Part shown: in pieces, positions 34,544 through 45,285 of the stretch | Position numbering within the stretch: the first letter of the stretch is position 1 | How the letters are laid out: every line of letters starts with the position of its first letter | From: Microbacterium lushaniae | Lineage (GTDB): Bacteria > Actinomycetota > Actinomycetes > Actinomycetales > Microbacteriaceae | Assembly (NCBI RefSeq): GCF_008727775.1 | Contig: NZ_CP044232.1 | Span: forward strand, 2,108,001-2,172,000 | Direction: 5' to 3' | Length of the DNA stretch: 64,000 nt | Notes under the pieces: generated by a model | What the model was told of the DNA's origin: nothing | Databases searched by the model: none | The model's input: only the letters and a program-made list of their open reading frames with translations | Position numbers and translations under genes: made by a program

Positions 34544-35596
34544 CTACGCCTGGAGCCGAGCCACGATCGCGTCGCCGATCTGCGTCGTGGTGCGGGCGGT
34601 GGCGCCCCGCGCGGCGATGTCCTCCTCGACCGCGTGGGTGATGCGGTCGGCCGCCTCGCGGAGCCCGAGGTGATCGAGCAGGAGGGAGACGGAGAGGATG
34701 GCGGCGGTGGGGTCGGCCTTCTGCTGTCCCGCGATGTCGGGCGCCGATCCGTGCACGGGCTCGAACGTCGAGGGGAGGACGCCGTCGGGATTGATGCTGC
34801 CCGAGGCGGCGAGGCCGATGCCACCGGTGACGGCGCCGGCCAGGTCCGTGAGGATGTCGCCGAAGAGGTTGTCGGTGACGATCACGTCGAAGCGGCCCGG
34901 GTTCGTGACCAGGAAGATCGTCGCCGCGTCGACGTGCAGGTAGTCTACGGCCACGTCGGGATGCTCCGCAGCAACCTGGTCGACGATGCGCTTCCAGATG
35001 CCGCCGGCGTGCACGAGCACGTTGGTCTTGTGCACGAGGGTGAGTGAGCGCCGGCGGCGCTCGGCCAGCTCGAAGGCGTAACGCACGACGCGCTCGACGC
35101 CGAAGGCGGTGTTGACGGAGGTCTCGTTGGCGATCTCGTGCGGAGTGCCGCGGCGGATCGAGCCGCCGTTGCCGACGTACGCGCCTTCGGTTCCCTCGCG
35201 CACCACGACGAAGTCGATCTCGCCGGGGTCGGCGAGCGGACCCGTGGACCCGGGGTACAGCTTGGCGGGGCGGAGGTTGACGTACTGGTCGAATTCGAAG
35301 CGCAGCCGCAGCAGCAGCCCGCGCTCGATGTTGGCGTCTTTCAGGCGCGGGTCACCGGGCACTCCCCCGACGGCGCCGAGCAGGATCGCGTCGTGCGAGC
35401 GGAGCGCGTCCAGGTCGTCGTCGGTCAGCGTGTCGCCGGTGTCGAGGTAGCGTCCGGCCCCGAGGGCGAAGTGCGAGCGCTCGAAGGTGACGTCGCTGTG
35501 CGCGGTGGCGGCGTCGAGCACCTTGACCGCTTCGGCGATGACTTCGGGACCGATGCCGTCGCCGGGGACGACGGCGAGCTTGACGACACGCGACAT
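34544..35596 (-). CDS. leuB: 3-isopropylmalate dehydrogenase
   Basis: NAD+-dependent oxidative decarboxylation of 3-isopropylmalate in leucine synthesis. The 350-aa protein begins [16 protein letters not shown]. It carries the substrate-binding arginines in the [17 protein letters not shown] area, and the metal-binding aspartates in [30 protein letters not shown] marks the cofactor loop. The ATG follows AAGGAGTGCC. leuC and leuD are 19 kb away, so the pathway is dispersed. Confidence 0.96.
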   Translation of the reverse strand: MSRVVKLAVVPGDGIGPEVIAEAVKVLDAATAHSDVTFERSHFALGAGRYLDTGDTLTDDDLDALRSHDAILLGAVGGVPGDPRLKDANIERGLLLRLRFEFDQYVNLRPAKLYPGSTGPLADPGEIDFVVVREGTEGAYVGNGGSIRRGTPHEIANETSVNTAFGVERVVRYAFELAERRRRSLTLVHKTNVLVHAGGIWKRIVDQVAAEHPDVAVDYLHVDAATIFLVTNPGRFDVIVTDNLFGDILTDLAGAVTGGIGLAASGSINPDGVLPSTFEPVHGSAPDIAGQQKADPTAAILSVSLLLDHLGLREAADRITHAVEEDIAARGATARTTTQIGDAIVARLQA

Positions 35597-35621
35597 GGCA
35601 CTCCTTGCAGGAACCGGCGCG

Positions 35622-37154
35622 TCAGGACTTCGCGCCGCGGGACCCTCCCAGGCTAGCGGCCGCGACGACCCCGGCCACGACGATCAGTCCCGCGCCGATG
35701 AGGGCGGTCACGACCACGCCGGAGTCGAACGCGTGCGCGGCGGCCTCGTGCAGCGCCGCGCCCACATCGGGGGGCAGAGCGGATGCGGCGGCCACGGCCC
35801 CTGCGAGGGTCTCGCGCGCTGCATCCGCCGCGGCATCCGGAACCCCTGGGGGGATCACCAGACCGGCGCGGTACAGCGCCGTGAGGATGCCGCCGAGGAT
35901 GGTGGTGCCCAGCACCGCGCCCAGTTCGTAGGCGGTCTCGGACACCGCACTGGCGGCGCCTGACTTCGCCGACGGTGCGCTGGAGAGGATCAGCTCGTTG
36001 GAGACGGTCTCGGCCGCGCCGATGCCGATGCCGAGGGCGGCGAAGGCGGCGACGAGCACGGGGAGGTTCCCCGCAGCGAAGGCGACCACGACGTACGCGA
36101 CGACGGAGAACAGCAGCGCGGACGGGACGACGATGCGCGCCGGACAGCGCTTGGCGATGGGGACGACGATGAGACCGGAGGCGATCATCGCCGCGAGGCC
36201 CGGCACGAGCGCGAGTCCGGCCTGCATGGGCGGGAGTCCCACGACCAGCTGCAAGTGCTGCGCGGCGAAGTACAGGAAGCCGACGAGCCCGACCACGCTG
36301 AGGAGGTTGACCACGATGGCCCCCGAGAACGGGCCCTGCCGGAACAGGCTCATATCGAGCATGGGGGTCTCGAGGCGCAGCTGCCGCCGGACGAACAGCA
36401 CGCCGAAGACCACGCCGAGCACGAACATGATCGGCGCGATGCTCAGCACGCCGTGCACGGCGAGCTCCTTGATGCCGTAGACGATCGGGATCATCGTGCC
36501 CAGTGACAGCAGGATGCTGAGGGGATCGGCGCGCCCGGGATGCGGGTCGCGGCTCTCCGGGACCAGCAGCGGCGCGAGGATCAGCAGCGGGAGGAGGACG
36601 GGCACGGCCAGGAGGAACACCGAGCCCCATGCGAAGTGCTCCAGGAGGAGTCCGCCGACGATGGGCCCGAGGGCCGAGCCGGCGGAGAACCCCGAGGCCC
36701 AGATCGCGATCGCGATGCGCCGCTGATCGCGGTCACGGAAGATCGTGCGCAGGAGCGACAGCGTCGAGGGCATGAGCATCGCGCCGAACACGCCCAGGAG
36801 CGCCCGCGCGAGGATCAGCAGCGACGCCGTCGGTGCGAACGCGGCCAGGGCCGAGACGACGCCGAAGCCGGTGGCGCCCAGCAGCAGCATCTTGCGGCGC
36901 CCGAACCGGTCGCCGAGGGTCCCCATCGTCACGAGGAGGCCGGCCAGGACCAGCGGGTACGCGTCGATGATCCACAGCTGCTCGATGCTGGTGGGCGCCA
37001 GATCCAGGGCGATCGCCGGCAGCGCGAAGCTGAGCACCGTGTTGTCGACCGAGACCAGGAGCACCGGCAGCATGAGCACGACGAGCGCCACCCAGCCGCG
37101 CCAATCGGCTCGGAGGGTGGGCAGGGTCGAGGTGGGTTGTGACATCTGAAGCAT
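35622..37154 (-). CDS. MFS drug efflux transporter (DHA2, 14-helix type)
   Basis: Probable proton-coupled multidrug exporter. The 510-aa chain has about 14 hydrophobic helices, the motif A loop [10 protein letters not shown] near residues 80-89, and a motif C-like segment [12 protein letters not shown] near 150-161 typical of antiporters. I chose the ATG at 37152-37154; another ATG at 37145 is possible. A TetR gene is divergent across 82 bp with an operator-like palindrome, the usual arrangement for drug-inducible efflux. Confidence 0.9.
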   Translation of the reverse strand: MLQMSQPTSTLPTLRADWRGWVALVVLMLPVLLVSVDNTVLSFALPAIALDLAPTSIEQLWIIDAYPLVLAGLLVTMGTLGDRFGRRKMLLLGATGFGVVSALAAFAPTASLLILARALLGVFGAMLMPSTLSLLRTIFRDRDQRRIAIAIWASGFSAGSALGPIVGGLLLEHFAWGSVFLLAVPVLLPLLILAPLLVPESRDPHPGRADPLSILLSLGTMIPIVYGIKELAVHGVLSIAPIMFVLGVVFGVLFVRRQLRLETPMLDMSLFRQGPFSGAIVVNLLSVVGLVGFLYFAAQHLQLVVGLPPMQAGLALVPGLAAMIASGLIVVPIAKRCPARIVVPSALLFSVVAYVVVAFAAGNLPVLVAAFAALGIGIGAAETVSNELILSSAPSAKSGAASAVSETAYELGAVLGTTILGGILTALYRAGLVIPPGVPDAAADAARETLAGAVAAASALPPDVGAALHEAAAHAFDSGVVVTALIGAGLIVVAGVVAAASLGGSRGAKS

Positions 37155-37171
37155 GTGCGCGCGAAAGCCTA

Positions 37172-37195
37172 ACTGAACCGCCCAGCCGGTATAGT
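37172..37195. promoter_or_regulatory. TetR operator candidate with -10
   Basis: ACTGAACCG (37172-37180) and CGGTATAGT (37187-37195) form an imperfect palindrome (7 of 9 pairs) with a 6-nt centre. The right arm contains TATAGT (37190-37195), a good -10 for tetR, so repressor binding would block it. Confidence 0.5.
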
Positions 37196-37236
37196 AACAC
37201 GGAGCCCTTCCCCTCACCCCTGGACACGATCACCCC

Positions 37237-37785
37237 ATGAGCAGACCACCGCACGCCCGCGAGAGCGTCCTGGACGCGTTCGCCGCCATCCTCGCCGCCG
37301 AAGGCGACCGGGCCGCCACGATGGATGCCACGGCTCGCGCCGCGGGGGTGTCCAAGGGTGGGCTGCTCTACCACTTCGCATCCAAGGACGCCCTCGAGGC
37401 CGGACTGATCAGCCGCATGGAGGCTCTCGCCGCCGAGGACGTCGCGCAGATCAAGCAGTCGCCCGAGGGCGCCGTGGCGGCGTTCATGCGCACGTCGCTG
37501 CACACCGGCACTCCCCTGGACAACTCCATCGTGGCCGTGTCGCGTCTGGCGCAGAACGGCTGCGCCCCCGCGGTGGCGGCGCTGCGCCGCATCCGGGAGT
37601 CGTGGGAGGAGGCGATCCGCCCGTACGCGCGCGATGAGACGGCGCTGCAGCTGATCATGCTCGTCAGCGACGGCCTCTACTTCAACAACGCGCTGACGGT
37701 CGGCTCGGTCCCAGGCCCCGTCCCCACCGGCGCCGAGCTCGACGCGCTCATCGCGCTCGTGCAGTCCGCCGCATCCGCCGGCTGA
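37237..37785 (+). CDS. TetR-family transcriptional regulator, 182 aa
   Basis: Ligand-responsive repressor. The N-terminal helix-turn-helix covers about residues 8-55, with TMDATARAAGVSKGGLLYHF at 28-47. The C-terminal part is an all-helical ligand domain. It is divergent from an MFS exporter and probably represses it until the drug or metabolite binds. The ATG at 37237 lacks a strong Shine-Dalgarno (CACCCC upstream). It is convergent with serA, 18 nt apart. Confidence 0.9.
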   Translation: MSRPPHARESVLDAFAAILAAEGDRAATMDATARAAGVSKGGLLYHFASKDALEAGLISRMEALAAEDVAQIKQSPEGAVAAFMRTSLHTGTPLDNSIVAVSRLAQNGCAPAVAALRRIRESWEEAIRPYARDETALQLIMLVSDGLYFNNALTVGSVPGPVPTGAELDALIALVQSAASAG

Positions 37786-37803
37786 CGGGCATGCCGGCGA
37801 CGG

Positions 37804-39408
37804 TCAGGACTCGGTGATCTCGATCTGGCGGAACAGGTCGGCGTCGATCTCCGAGCGCACCTGCTCGACGAGCTCGTCGGAGACGGGCGAGTCGACCGTG
37901 AGCACCGACAGCGCCTGGCCGCCGGCGTTCTGACGGGCGATCTGCATGCCGGCGATGTTGATGCCGGCCTCCCCGAAGCGCTGGCCGTAGACCGCGACGA
38001 TGCCGGGGCGATCGGTGTAGAGCATCACGAGGTGGTGCTTCTCGATGGGCAGCTCGAGGGCGTACTCGTTGATCCCGACGAGCTTCTCGATCTGCTTCGT
38101 GCCCGTGAGGGTGCCCGACACCGACAGCTGCGACCCGTCGGCGAGGGCTCCGCGCAGCGTGATGACGTTGCGGTACTCGTCGCTGACCTCATCCGTCAGC
38201 AGGCGCACCTCCACGCCCCGCTGCTCGGCCAGCAGCGGTGCGTTCACGTACGACACGCTCTCGCTGACGATGTTGGTGAACACGCCCTTGAGCGCGGCGA
38301 GCTTGAGGACGCTCACGTCGTACTGGCTCAGCTCGCCGTGCACCTCGACGTCCAGGCTCGTGAGAGGACTGTGCGCGAGCGACGCGAAGATCTGCCCCAG
38401 CTTCTCCACGAGCGGGATGCCGGGACGCACGTACGGGTCGATCAGTCCGCCGGCGACGTTGACCGCGTCGGGGACGAGTTCGCCACCGAGGGCCAGCCGC
38501 ACCGAGCGGGCGACCGAGACGCCCGCCTTCTCCTGGGCCTCCTCGGTGCTCGCACCCAGGTGGGGCGTCACCACGACGTTGGGGAGGTCGAGCAGGCGCC
38601 GGGCCGGGCCGTCCTCGGCGGGGGGCTCGGTGGTGAAGACATCCAGCCCCGCCCCGGCGATCTCGCCCGTGGTCAGCGCCTCGTACAGCGCATCCTCGTC
38701 GATGAGCCCGCCGCGGGCGACGTTGACGACGAAGGCCGTGCGCTTCATGCGCCGGAGCTGGTCGATGCCGATCATGCCGGTGGTCTCCGGCGTCTTGGGC
38801 ATGTGGATGGTGAGGAAGTCGGCCTGCTCGAGGAGTTCGTCGAGCGTGACCAGCTGCACGCCGAGCTGCTGGGCGCGTGCGCTCGTGACGTAGGGGTCGT
38901 ACGCGATGACGCGCATGTCGAAGCCCTGCAGGCGCGCGGCGATGAGCGCGCCGATGCGCCCGAGGCCGATGATGCCGACGGTCTTCTCGAACAGCTCGGT
39001 GCCGGTGAAGGCGCTGCGCTTCCACTGCCCCTGCGCGAGGGAGGCGTGCGCGGCGGGGATCCGGCGCGCGAGGCTCAGGATGTGGCCGACCGTCAGCTCC
39101 GCAGCAGACACGATATTGGAGGTCGGCGCGTTGACCACCATGACGCCCGCCGTCGTGGCCGTCTTGATGTCGACGTTGTCCAGGCCCACGCCCGCACGCG
39201 CGACCACCTTGAGCACGGGGGCCGCGGCGATGGCCTCGGCATCCACCTTCGTCGCCGAGCGCACGAGGATGGCGTTCGCGTCCGCGAGTGCGGCCAGGAG
39301 CGCCGGGCGGTCGGTGCCGTCGACGTGCCGGACATCGAAGTCGGGACCGAGCGCGTCGATCGTGGCGGGAGAGAGTTCTTCGGCGATGAGGACGACGGGC
39401 TTCGTCAC
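37804..39408 (-). CDS. serA: D-3-phosphoglycerate dehydrogenase
   Basis: First step of serine synthesis. The 534-aa long form has the NAD-binding GLGRIG at residues 148-153 and the catalytic histidine in TPHLGAST near 280. The intervening ASB domain is present, and a C-terminal ACT domain (about 458-534, beginning HHLVMLYTDRPGIVAV) binds serine for feedback. The GTG at 39406-39408 has AAGGATCC upstream; an earlier GTG/ATG in the frame is less likely. Confidence 0.96.
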   Translation of the reverse strand: MTKPVVLIAEELSPATIDALGPDFDVRHVDGTDRPALLAALADANAILVRSATKVDAEAIAAAPVLKVVARAGVGLDNVDIKTATTAGVMVVNAPTSNIVSAAELTVGHILSLARRIPAAHASLAQGQWKRSAFTGTELFEKTVGIIGLGRIGALIAARLQGFDMRVIAYDPYVTSARAQQLGVQLVTLDELLEQADFLTIHMPKTPETTGMIGIDQLRRMKRTAFVVNVARGGLIDEDALYEALTTGEIAGAGLDVFTTEPPAEDGPARRLLDLPNVVVTPHLGASTEEAQEKAGVSVARSVRLALGGELVPDAVNVAGGLIDPYVRPGIPLVEKLGQIFASLAHSPLTSLDVEVHGELSQYDVSVLKLAALKGVFTNIVSESVSYVNAPLLAEQRGVEVRLLTDEVSDEYRNVITLRGALADGSQLSVSGTLTGTKQIEKLVGINEYALELPIEKHHLVMLYTDRPGIVAVYGQRFGEAGINIAGMQIARQNAGGQALSVLTVDSPVSDELVEQVRSEIDADLFRQIEITES

Positions 39409-39540
39409 AGAGGGATCCTTCTGGCGCACGGGTGGGGCGGATGCGGCGCCGCCCACCTCCGGCCTCGGGAGGCGCGGCGAGGCCTCCGCCAGCCTAGCGC
39501 GGGCTCGCCCGACGCGAAGACCGTGTGACGCCGGGCGCCC

Positions 39541-39885
39541 TCAGCCGCCGTACAGCGAGAACGACGTGACGGCGTAGGCGAGGATGTTCGTCCAGAACGC
39601 CGCAGCCACGGCGAGACCGGCGACCAGGACGAGGGCGAACTCCCACGTCCGGCGGCGCCATCCGATGACGAACGCGACGGCGAAGGCGATCATCGGGAAG
39701 ACGATGGGGAGGATGTGCACGAACCAGCCCCAGCCGTTCAGCCCCAGCGGGCCCGTCGCCTGGCGCACGAGCAGATCCACGGCGCTCCACACGAGGTACG
39801 CGTAGAACAGCCCGATGATGCCGGCGACGGCGAGGGTGGGCCACGGCGGCGTCGTGGCGCGGGCGCGTGCGGTGTCCGCGGTCAT
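39541..39885 (-). CDS. Small polytopic membrane protein, 114 aa
   Basis: Not assigned. Three hydrophobic helices: about 17-39 (AGIIGLFYAYLVWSAVDLL), 55-76 (ILPIVFPMIAFAVAFVIGW) and 83-108 (LVLVAGLAVAAAFWTNI). The ATG at 39883-39885 overlaps the stop of the upstream membrane gene as ATGA, so the two are coupled and may form one complex. Confidence 0.75.
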   Translation of the reverse strand: MTADTARARATTPPWPTLAVAGIIGLFYAYLVWSAVDLLVRQATGPLGLNGWGWFVHILPIVFPMIAFAVAFVIGWRRRTWEFALVLVAGLAVAAAFWTNILAYAVTSFSLYGG

Positions 39886-40424
39886 CCGAATGCTCCTGTC
39901 ACGAGGAACGGCCACGGCACCAGCAGCACGACGCCGGCGATGAGCCAGGTGAAGCGCACCCACGTGCGCGAACGGCGGGTGAGGGAGTACGCCGCGGCGA
40001 ACCAGATCAGCGGCGCGGCGGCGGCGGCGAGCGTGATCGTGATGAGCGAGACCGAAGGCACCGGGATCGCGCCGACGGACTGCAGTCGAACGCTCACGAT
40101 GAGCCACCCGACGGAGTAGAGGATGAAGGCTGCGGCGATCATCCCGACTCCCACGAGTCCCGCATTGCCGAGCGCCGTGGGCTCGGCGGCGAATGCGGCG
40201 GCCGGTGGCTGCTCGGCGGTACTCCCCCGCCCTACGGCGGTGAAGCCGCGCGGGAGCCTGTGCGACCCGCGCGGCTGCTGCGAGCCATCCGAGGGACGGC
40301 TCGAGTCGCGCGGCTGCTTGCCGGCTGGGGGCGGCGAGGACGGCGCCGCCTCGGTGCCGGGGTCGAGCGTGGGGTCATCGTCGCCACCCCAGCTGAGGGC
40401 GTCGTCGTCGCGTCCGGTGCTCAC
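39882..40424 (-). CDS. Membrane protein with Pro-rich N-terminus, 180 aa
   Basis: Not assigned. Similar actinobacterial proteins are sometimes mislabelled as DNA polymerase III gamma/tau because of the low-complexity N-terminus. Residues 1-70 are acidic and Pro/Ser-rich (DALSWGGDDDPTLDPG at 7-22). Then follow three hydrophobic helices, near 84-104, 113-135 and 152-175. I chose the GTG at 40422-40424, preceded by GGGGGA. The open frame runs further upstream only through the repeat array. It is coupled by 4 nt to the next small membrane gene. Confidence 0.7.
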   Translation of the reverse strand: MSTGRDDDALSWGGDDDPTLDPGTEAAPSSPPPAGKQPRDSSRPSDGSQQPRGSHRLPRGFTAVGRGSTAEQPPAAAFAAEPTALGNAGLVGVGMIAAAFILYSVGWLIVSVRLQSVGAIPVPSVSLITITLAAAAAPLIWFAAAYSLTRRSRTWVRFTWLIAGVVLLVPWPFLVTGAFG

Positions 40425-40439
40425 TCCCCCAGAGTAAGC

Positions 40440-40948
40440 CCCGCCACCTCCGCGGACCGCGCCACTCTCGCGCGTCCGCGCCGCTTCCGTGCGTCCGCGC
40501 CCGCCCGCGCCACGAGTCCGCGCCACTTTGGTGCGTCCGCGCCGCTTCCGGTGGGGCGCTTTCACGCATCCGCGCCCTTCCCGTGCGCGCGTCCGCCCCC
40601 TCCACGAGTCCGCGCCACTCTCGCGCGTCCGCGCCACTTTCGTGCGTCCGCGCCCGCCCGCGCCACGAGTCCGCGCCACTTTGGTGCGTCCGCGCCGCTT
40701 TGAAACGTGGCGGATGCACCGAACAGGCGCGATCGTGGGAGAGCCGGGGCACGGGCGGCAGCCGCACCACGCCCGGGGTACCGGTTCCGCGCCACTCCGG
40801 TGCGTTCGCGTCAGCCTCGTGCGCGCCTTCCTACGCCACGAGTCCGCGCCACTTCCGTGCGTCCGCGCCACTTCGAAACGTGGCGGATGCACCGAACAGG
40901 CGCGATCGTGGGATGCACTTTCGTGCCCTCCCGCTGCCCGCGCCGAGA
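40440..40948. repeat. Degenerate tandem-repeat array, no gene
   Basis: This stretch of over 500 bp without a supported gene is built mostly of a 19-bp unit close to TCCGCGCCACTTTCGTGCG, present in about a dozen imperfect copies, and a variant TCCGCGCCCGCCCGCGCCACGAG that occurs twice exactly (23 nt). A 39-bp element (40702-40740 and 40875-40913; starts GAAACGTGGCGG, ends CGATCGTGGGA) is repeated without a mismatch. Frames stay open on both strands only because of base composition. It lies upstream of two membrane-protein genes. Confidence 0.85.
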
Positions 40949-41006
40949 GTGCATCACCTCGGCGAACCGGCACCGGATTCGGCGCGGATTCGCCGAGGTG
41001 GTGCAC
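40949..41006. terminator. Long hairpin after cyclodeaminase gene
   Basis: GTGCATCACCTCGGCGAA (40949-40966) pairs with TTCGCCGAGGTGGTGCAC (40989-41006), 17 of 18 bases, around a 22-nt loop that can itself fold. It begins 10 nt beyond the stop of the cyclodeaminase gene on the minus strand. There is no T-run, so it may work with Rho or as an mRNA 3' stabiliser. Confidence 0.65.
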
Positions 41007-41016
41007 GTTCGCGGAG

Positions 41017-41724
41017 TCAGTCGAGCGGGAGGGCGGCGAGGACCGCGTCGATCTCGGAGCGGGCGCGCTCGGTGCGGGCGCCGACGTCGGAGAGGCGCCC
41101 GAGTTCCGCGGATGCCTGCGTCACGCCGGAGTCCGAAGGGTCGCCGGAGTCCGAAGTGCGCCCGGAGTCCGAAGTGTCGCCGGAGTCCGCAGCGTCGCCG
41201 GAGTCCGGAGTTTCGGCGGCGTGGGAGCGGGCGAGGGAGATGTTCGCGCGCAGGTTGATGAGCGCGGCGCCCAGGCCGGCTCGAAGGGACTCGGAGGCGA
41301 CGCCGGTGTCGGCGACGAGGTGCGGATTGCCCACCTCCGCGACCAGGCGCAGCTGCGCCACGAGGGCGATGCCGACCTCCGCGAGATCGGCGGAGGATGC
41401 TGCGGCCGCCACGGCCGCGTCGTACAGACGGGCGCTGCGGTCGGGGCCGTCCTCCCGCAGCGCGGCGCCGAGGGCGACCGAACGCACGCCGTCCTCCTCG
41501 GAGGCGCGCAGTGACGCCTCCCGCAGCTCCCGCACACGCTCGCCCGCTTCGGCGGCGACGGGTTCGTCGGGTGTGTATCCGCACACCATGTGCAGGAGGG
41601 CCGCCGACAGCGCCATCATGACGCCCGCCGCCGATCCCCCTCCGGGGGCTCCGGTGGGCTCGGCCAGGCGCGCGAGCCACTCGTCCATGGCCAGGGAAGT
41701 GGGAACGTCCGGATCGCTCTGCAT
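41017..41724 (-). CDS. Cyclodeaminase/cyclohydrolase-family protein, 235 aa
   Basis: Related to formimidoyl-THF cyclodeaminase and methenyl-THF cyclohydrolase (FchA), which interconvert one-carbon folates. LAEPTGAPGGGSAAGVMMALSAAL in part (residues about 22-45) is the conserved N-terminal glycine-rich block. The rest is helical, as in the family. A hydrophilic loop contains five tandem 6-residue repeats (xSDSGx) encoded by 18-bp DNA repeats. The ATG at 41722-41724 is 6 nt after TATCGT. No partner folate gene is adjacent. Confidence 0.85.
   Translation of the reverse strand: MQSDPDVPTSLAMDEWLARLAEPTGAPGGGSAAGVMMALSAALLHMVCGYTPDEPVAAEAGERVRELREASLRASEEDGVRSVALGAALREDGPDRSARLYDAAVAAAASSADLAEVGIALVAQLRLVAEVGNPHLVADTGVASESLRAGLGAALINLRANISLARSHAAETPDSGDAADSGDTSDSGRTSDSGDPSDSGVTQASAELGRLSDVGARTERARSEIDAVLAALPLD
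41125..41214 (-). repeat. Five 18-bp tandem repeats inside cyclodeaminase gene
   Basis: Five consecutive 18-bp units of the type GCCGGAGTCCGAAGTGTC (plus-strand reading) keep the frame and encode ADSGDT-like hexapeptides. The copies differ at one to four bases. Copy number can change by slippage without breaking the frame. Confidence 0.9.
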
Positions 41725-41730
41725 CCGTTC

Positions 41731-41736
41731 ACGATA
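41731..41736 (-). promoter_or_regulatory. -10 element of cyclodeaminase gene
   Basis: Minus strand reads TATCGT, then GAACGG, then the ATG. This is leaderless geometry. The -35 region would lie inside the tandem repeat array at 41741-41830. Confidence 0.45.
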
Positions 41737-41740
41737 GCGC

Positions 41741-41830
41741 CGCGACGCACGGATGCCCCGCCGCGATGCACGGATGCCCCGGACCGCGATGCACGGATGC
41801 CCCGAACCGCGACGCACGGATGCCCCGGAC
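41741..41830. repeat. Four tandem 21-23-bp repeats after ilvC
   Basis: Copies at 41741-41761, 41762-41784, 41785-41807 and 41808-41830 follow CGCGAYGCACGGATGCCCCG plus RAC. Each copy carries the same sequence as one arm of the ilvC terminator hairpin next to it. The array fills the promoter region of the cyclodeaminase gene. Confidence 0.9.
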
Positions 41831-41852
41831 GGCGAGGTCCGGGGCATCCGTG
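41815..41852. terminator. ilvC terminator hairpin
   Basis: CACGGATGCCCCGGAC (41815-41830) pairs perfectly with GTCCGGGGCATCCGTG (41837-41852) around a 6-nt loop. It starts 16 nt after the ilvC stop on the minus strand. The distal arm belongs to the tandem array, so on the minus strand the same proximal arm could pair with any of four downstream copies. Confidence 0.75.
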
Positions 41853-41867
41853 GCGAACGCGAAGGGG

Positions 41868-43434
<1,567 letters not shown>

Positions 43435-43438
43435 CGTC

Positions 43439-45241
43439 TCAGTCCTCCTGCTCGAACGCGGGCGAGTGGTCACGGGCGTACTGCACGTAGTTGTTGCTGA
43501 CCCCCTGCGGCACCATCGGCCACACCATGGCGTCGGCGCTCACGACGAAATCGATCACGACGGGCCGGTCGTTGGTCTCCAGGGCCGTGCGGATGGCCGC
43601 ATCCACGTCCTCCTCCTTCTCCACCCGCAGCGCGAGGCATCCGTAAGCCTCGGCGAGCTTGACGAAGTCGGGGATGCGGATGCTGTCGTGGCCGGTGTTC
43701 AGGTCGGTGTGCGAATACCGACCGTCGTAGAACAGCGTCTGCCACTGGCGCACCATGCCCAGGGAGGAGTTGTTGATGATCGCGACCTTGATCGGGATCT
43801 TGTTGATGACGCACGTCGCCAATTCCTGATTGGTCATCTGGAAGCAGCCGTCGCCGTCGATCGCCCACACCACGCGGTCGGGCTCGGCGACCTTGGCGCC
43901 CATGGCAGCCGGCACCGAGTAGCCCATCGTGCCGGCGCCGCCGGAGTTGAGCCAGGAGTTCGGGCGTTCGTACTTGATGAACTGCGCCGCCCACATCTGG
44001 TGCTGACCGACGCCGGCGGCGAAGATGCCCTCGGGGCCGGTGAGCTCCCCGATGCGCTGGATCACGTGCTGCGGAGAGAGCAGGCCGTCGGAGGTCGGCG
44101 CGTAACCGAGCGGGAATTCCGCGCGCAGACCATCCAGGAACGACCACCACTCCGAGATGTCGGGCGTGCTCGTGCCCACGACGTCGCGGTAGGCGGCGTT
44201 CAAGTCGACGAGCACGTCGCGCAGGTCACCCACGATGGGCACGTCCGCCACGCGGATCTTGGAGATCTCGGCGGGGTCGATGTCGACGTGCACGACCTGC
44301 GCGTTGGGTGCGAACAGTGCGGCCTTGCCCGTCACGCGGTCATCGAAACGGGCGCCGAGTGAGACCAGCAGGTCGGATTCCTGCAGCGCGAGCACGGCGG
44401 GAACCGTGCCGTGCATGCCGGGCATCCCGAGGTGCTGCTCGTGCGAGTCGGGGAACGCACCGCGCGCCATGAGGGTCGTGACCACGGGCACGCCGGTCGT
44501 CTCGGCGAAGGTGAGCAGCTCCTTGGCCGCGCGGGAGCGGATCACGCCGCCGCCGACGTACAGCACCGGCTTCTTCGCGGCGGCCAGCAGGTGCGCAGCG
44601 GACTGGATCTGCTTGCCGTGCGCCTTGGTCACCGGACGGTACCCGGGCAGGTCGATCTTCGGCGGCCACACGAACGGCGCCTCGGCCTGCTGCGCGTCCT
44701 TCGTGATGTCCACGAGCACGGGGCCGGGGCGACCGGTGCCGGCGATCTCGAAGGCCGCCGCGATGGCCGCGGGGATCTCCTCGGCCCGCTTGACGAGGAT
44801 CGAGTGCTTGGTGATCGGCATCGTGATGCCGACGATGTCCGCCTCCTGGAACGCATCCGTCCCCATCAGGGTGGAGAAGACCTGGCCCGTGATGCACACG
44901 ATCGGCACCGAGTCCATGTAGGCGTCGGCGATCGCGGTGACGAGGTTGGTCGCCCCCGGTCCCGACGTGGCGATCGCGACGCCGATGCGTCCGGATGCGG
45001 ACGCGTAACCCTCGGCGGCGTGGCCGGCGCCCTGCTCATGGCGCACCAGGATGTGGCGGATCTCGGAGGTGTCCATGAGCGGGTCGTAAACGGGCAGGAT
45101 CGCGCCGCCGGGCAGACCGAACACGTCGGTGACGCCGAGCAGCTCGAGGGAGCGGACGACCGCCTGCGCGCCGGTGAGCACGGGCGCGGCAGCGGCGCGA
45201 GCGGGTGGCCGCGGAACGACCGGGGCGGATTCGACGGGCAT
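43439..45241 (-). CDS. ilvB: Acetolactate synthase large (catalytic) subunit
   Basis: Thiamine-diphosphate and FAD-dependent condensation of pyruvate units, first common step of branched-chain amino acid synthesis. 600 aa. The catalytic glutamate E69 is in [15 protein letters not shown]. The ThDP-binding motif starts GDG at 463-465 and ends with the NN at 491-492. The N-terminal 20 residues are a Pro/Ala-rich extension. It lies 44 nt after ilvD and is followed by ilvN. Confidence 0.96.
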   Translation of the reverse strand: MPVESAPVVPRPPARAAAAPVLTGAQAVVRSLELLGVTDVFGLPGGAILPVYDPLMDTSEIRHILVRHEQGAGHAAEGYASASGRIGVAIATSGPGATNLVTAIADAYMDSVPIVCITGQVFSTLMGTDAFQEADIVGITMPITKHSILVKRAEEIPAAIAAAFEIAGTGRPGPVLVDITKDAQQAEAPFVWPPKIDLPGYRPVTKAHGKQIQSAAHLLAAAKKPVLYVGGGVIRSRAAKELLTFAETTGVPVVTTLMARGAFPDSHEQHLGMPGMHGTVPAVLALQESDLLVSLGARFDDRVTGKAALFAPNAQVVHVDIDPAEISKIRVADVPIVGDLRDVLVDLNAAYRDVVGTSTPDISEWWSFLDGLRAEFPLGYAPTSDGLLSPQHVIQRIGELTGPEGIFAAGVGQHQMWAAQFIKYERPNSWLNSGGAGTMGYSVPAAMGAKVAEPDRVVWAIDGDGCFQMTNQELATCVINKIPIKVAIINNSSLGMVRQWQTLFYDGRYSHTDLNTGHDSIRIPDFVKLAEAYGCLALRVEKEEDVDAAIRTALETNDRPVVIDFVVSADAMVWPMVPQGVSNNYVQYARDHSPAFEQED

Positions 45242-45285
45242 GGTGAAATCCTCAGAACGAAGAAGGGATGACGGAAGGGCCGGGG

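Noticed and set aside
40440..40948. CRISPR array
   Set aside because: Units are degenerate and contiguous, without constant repeats and unique spacers of fixed length, and no cas genes are near.
39882..41006. 374-codon frame reading through the repeat array into the membrane protein gene
   Set aside because: The upstream part only translates the DNA repeats; the GTG at 40424 gives a normal protein with GGGGGA before it.
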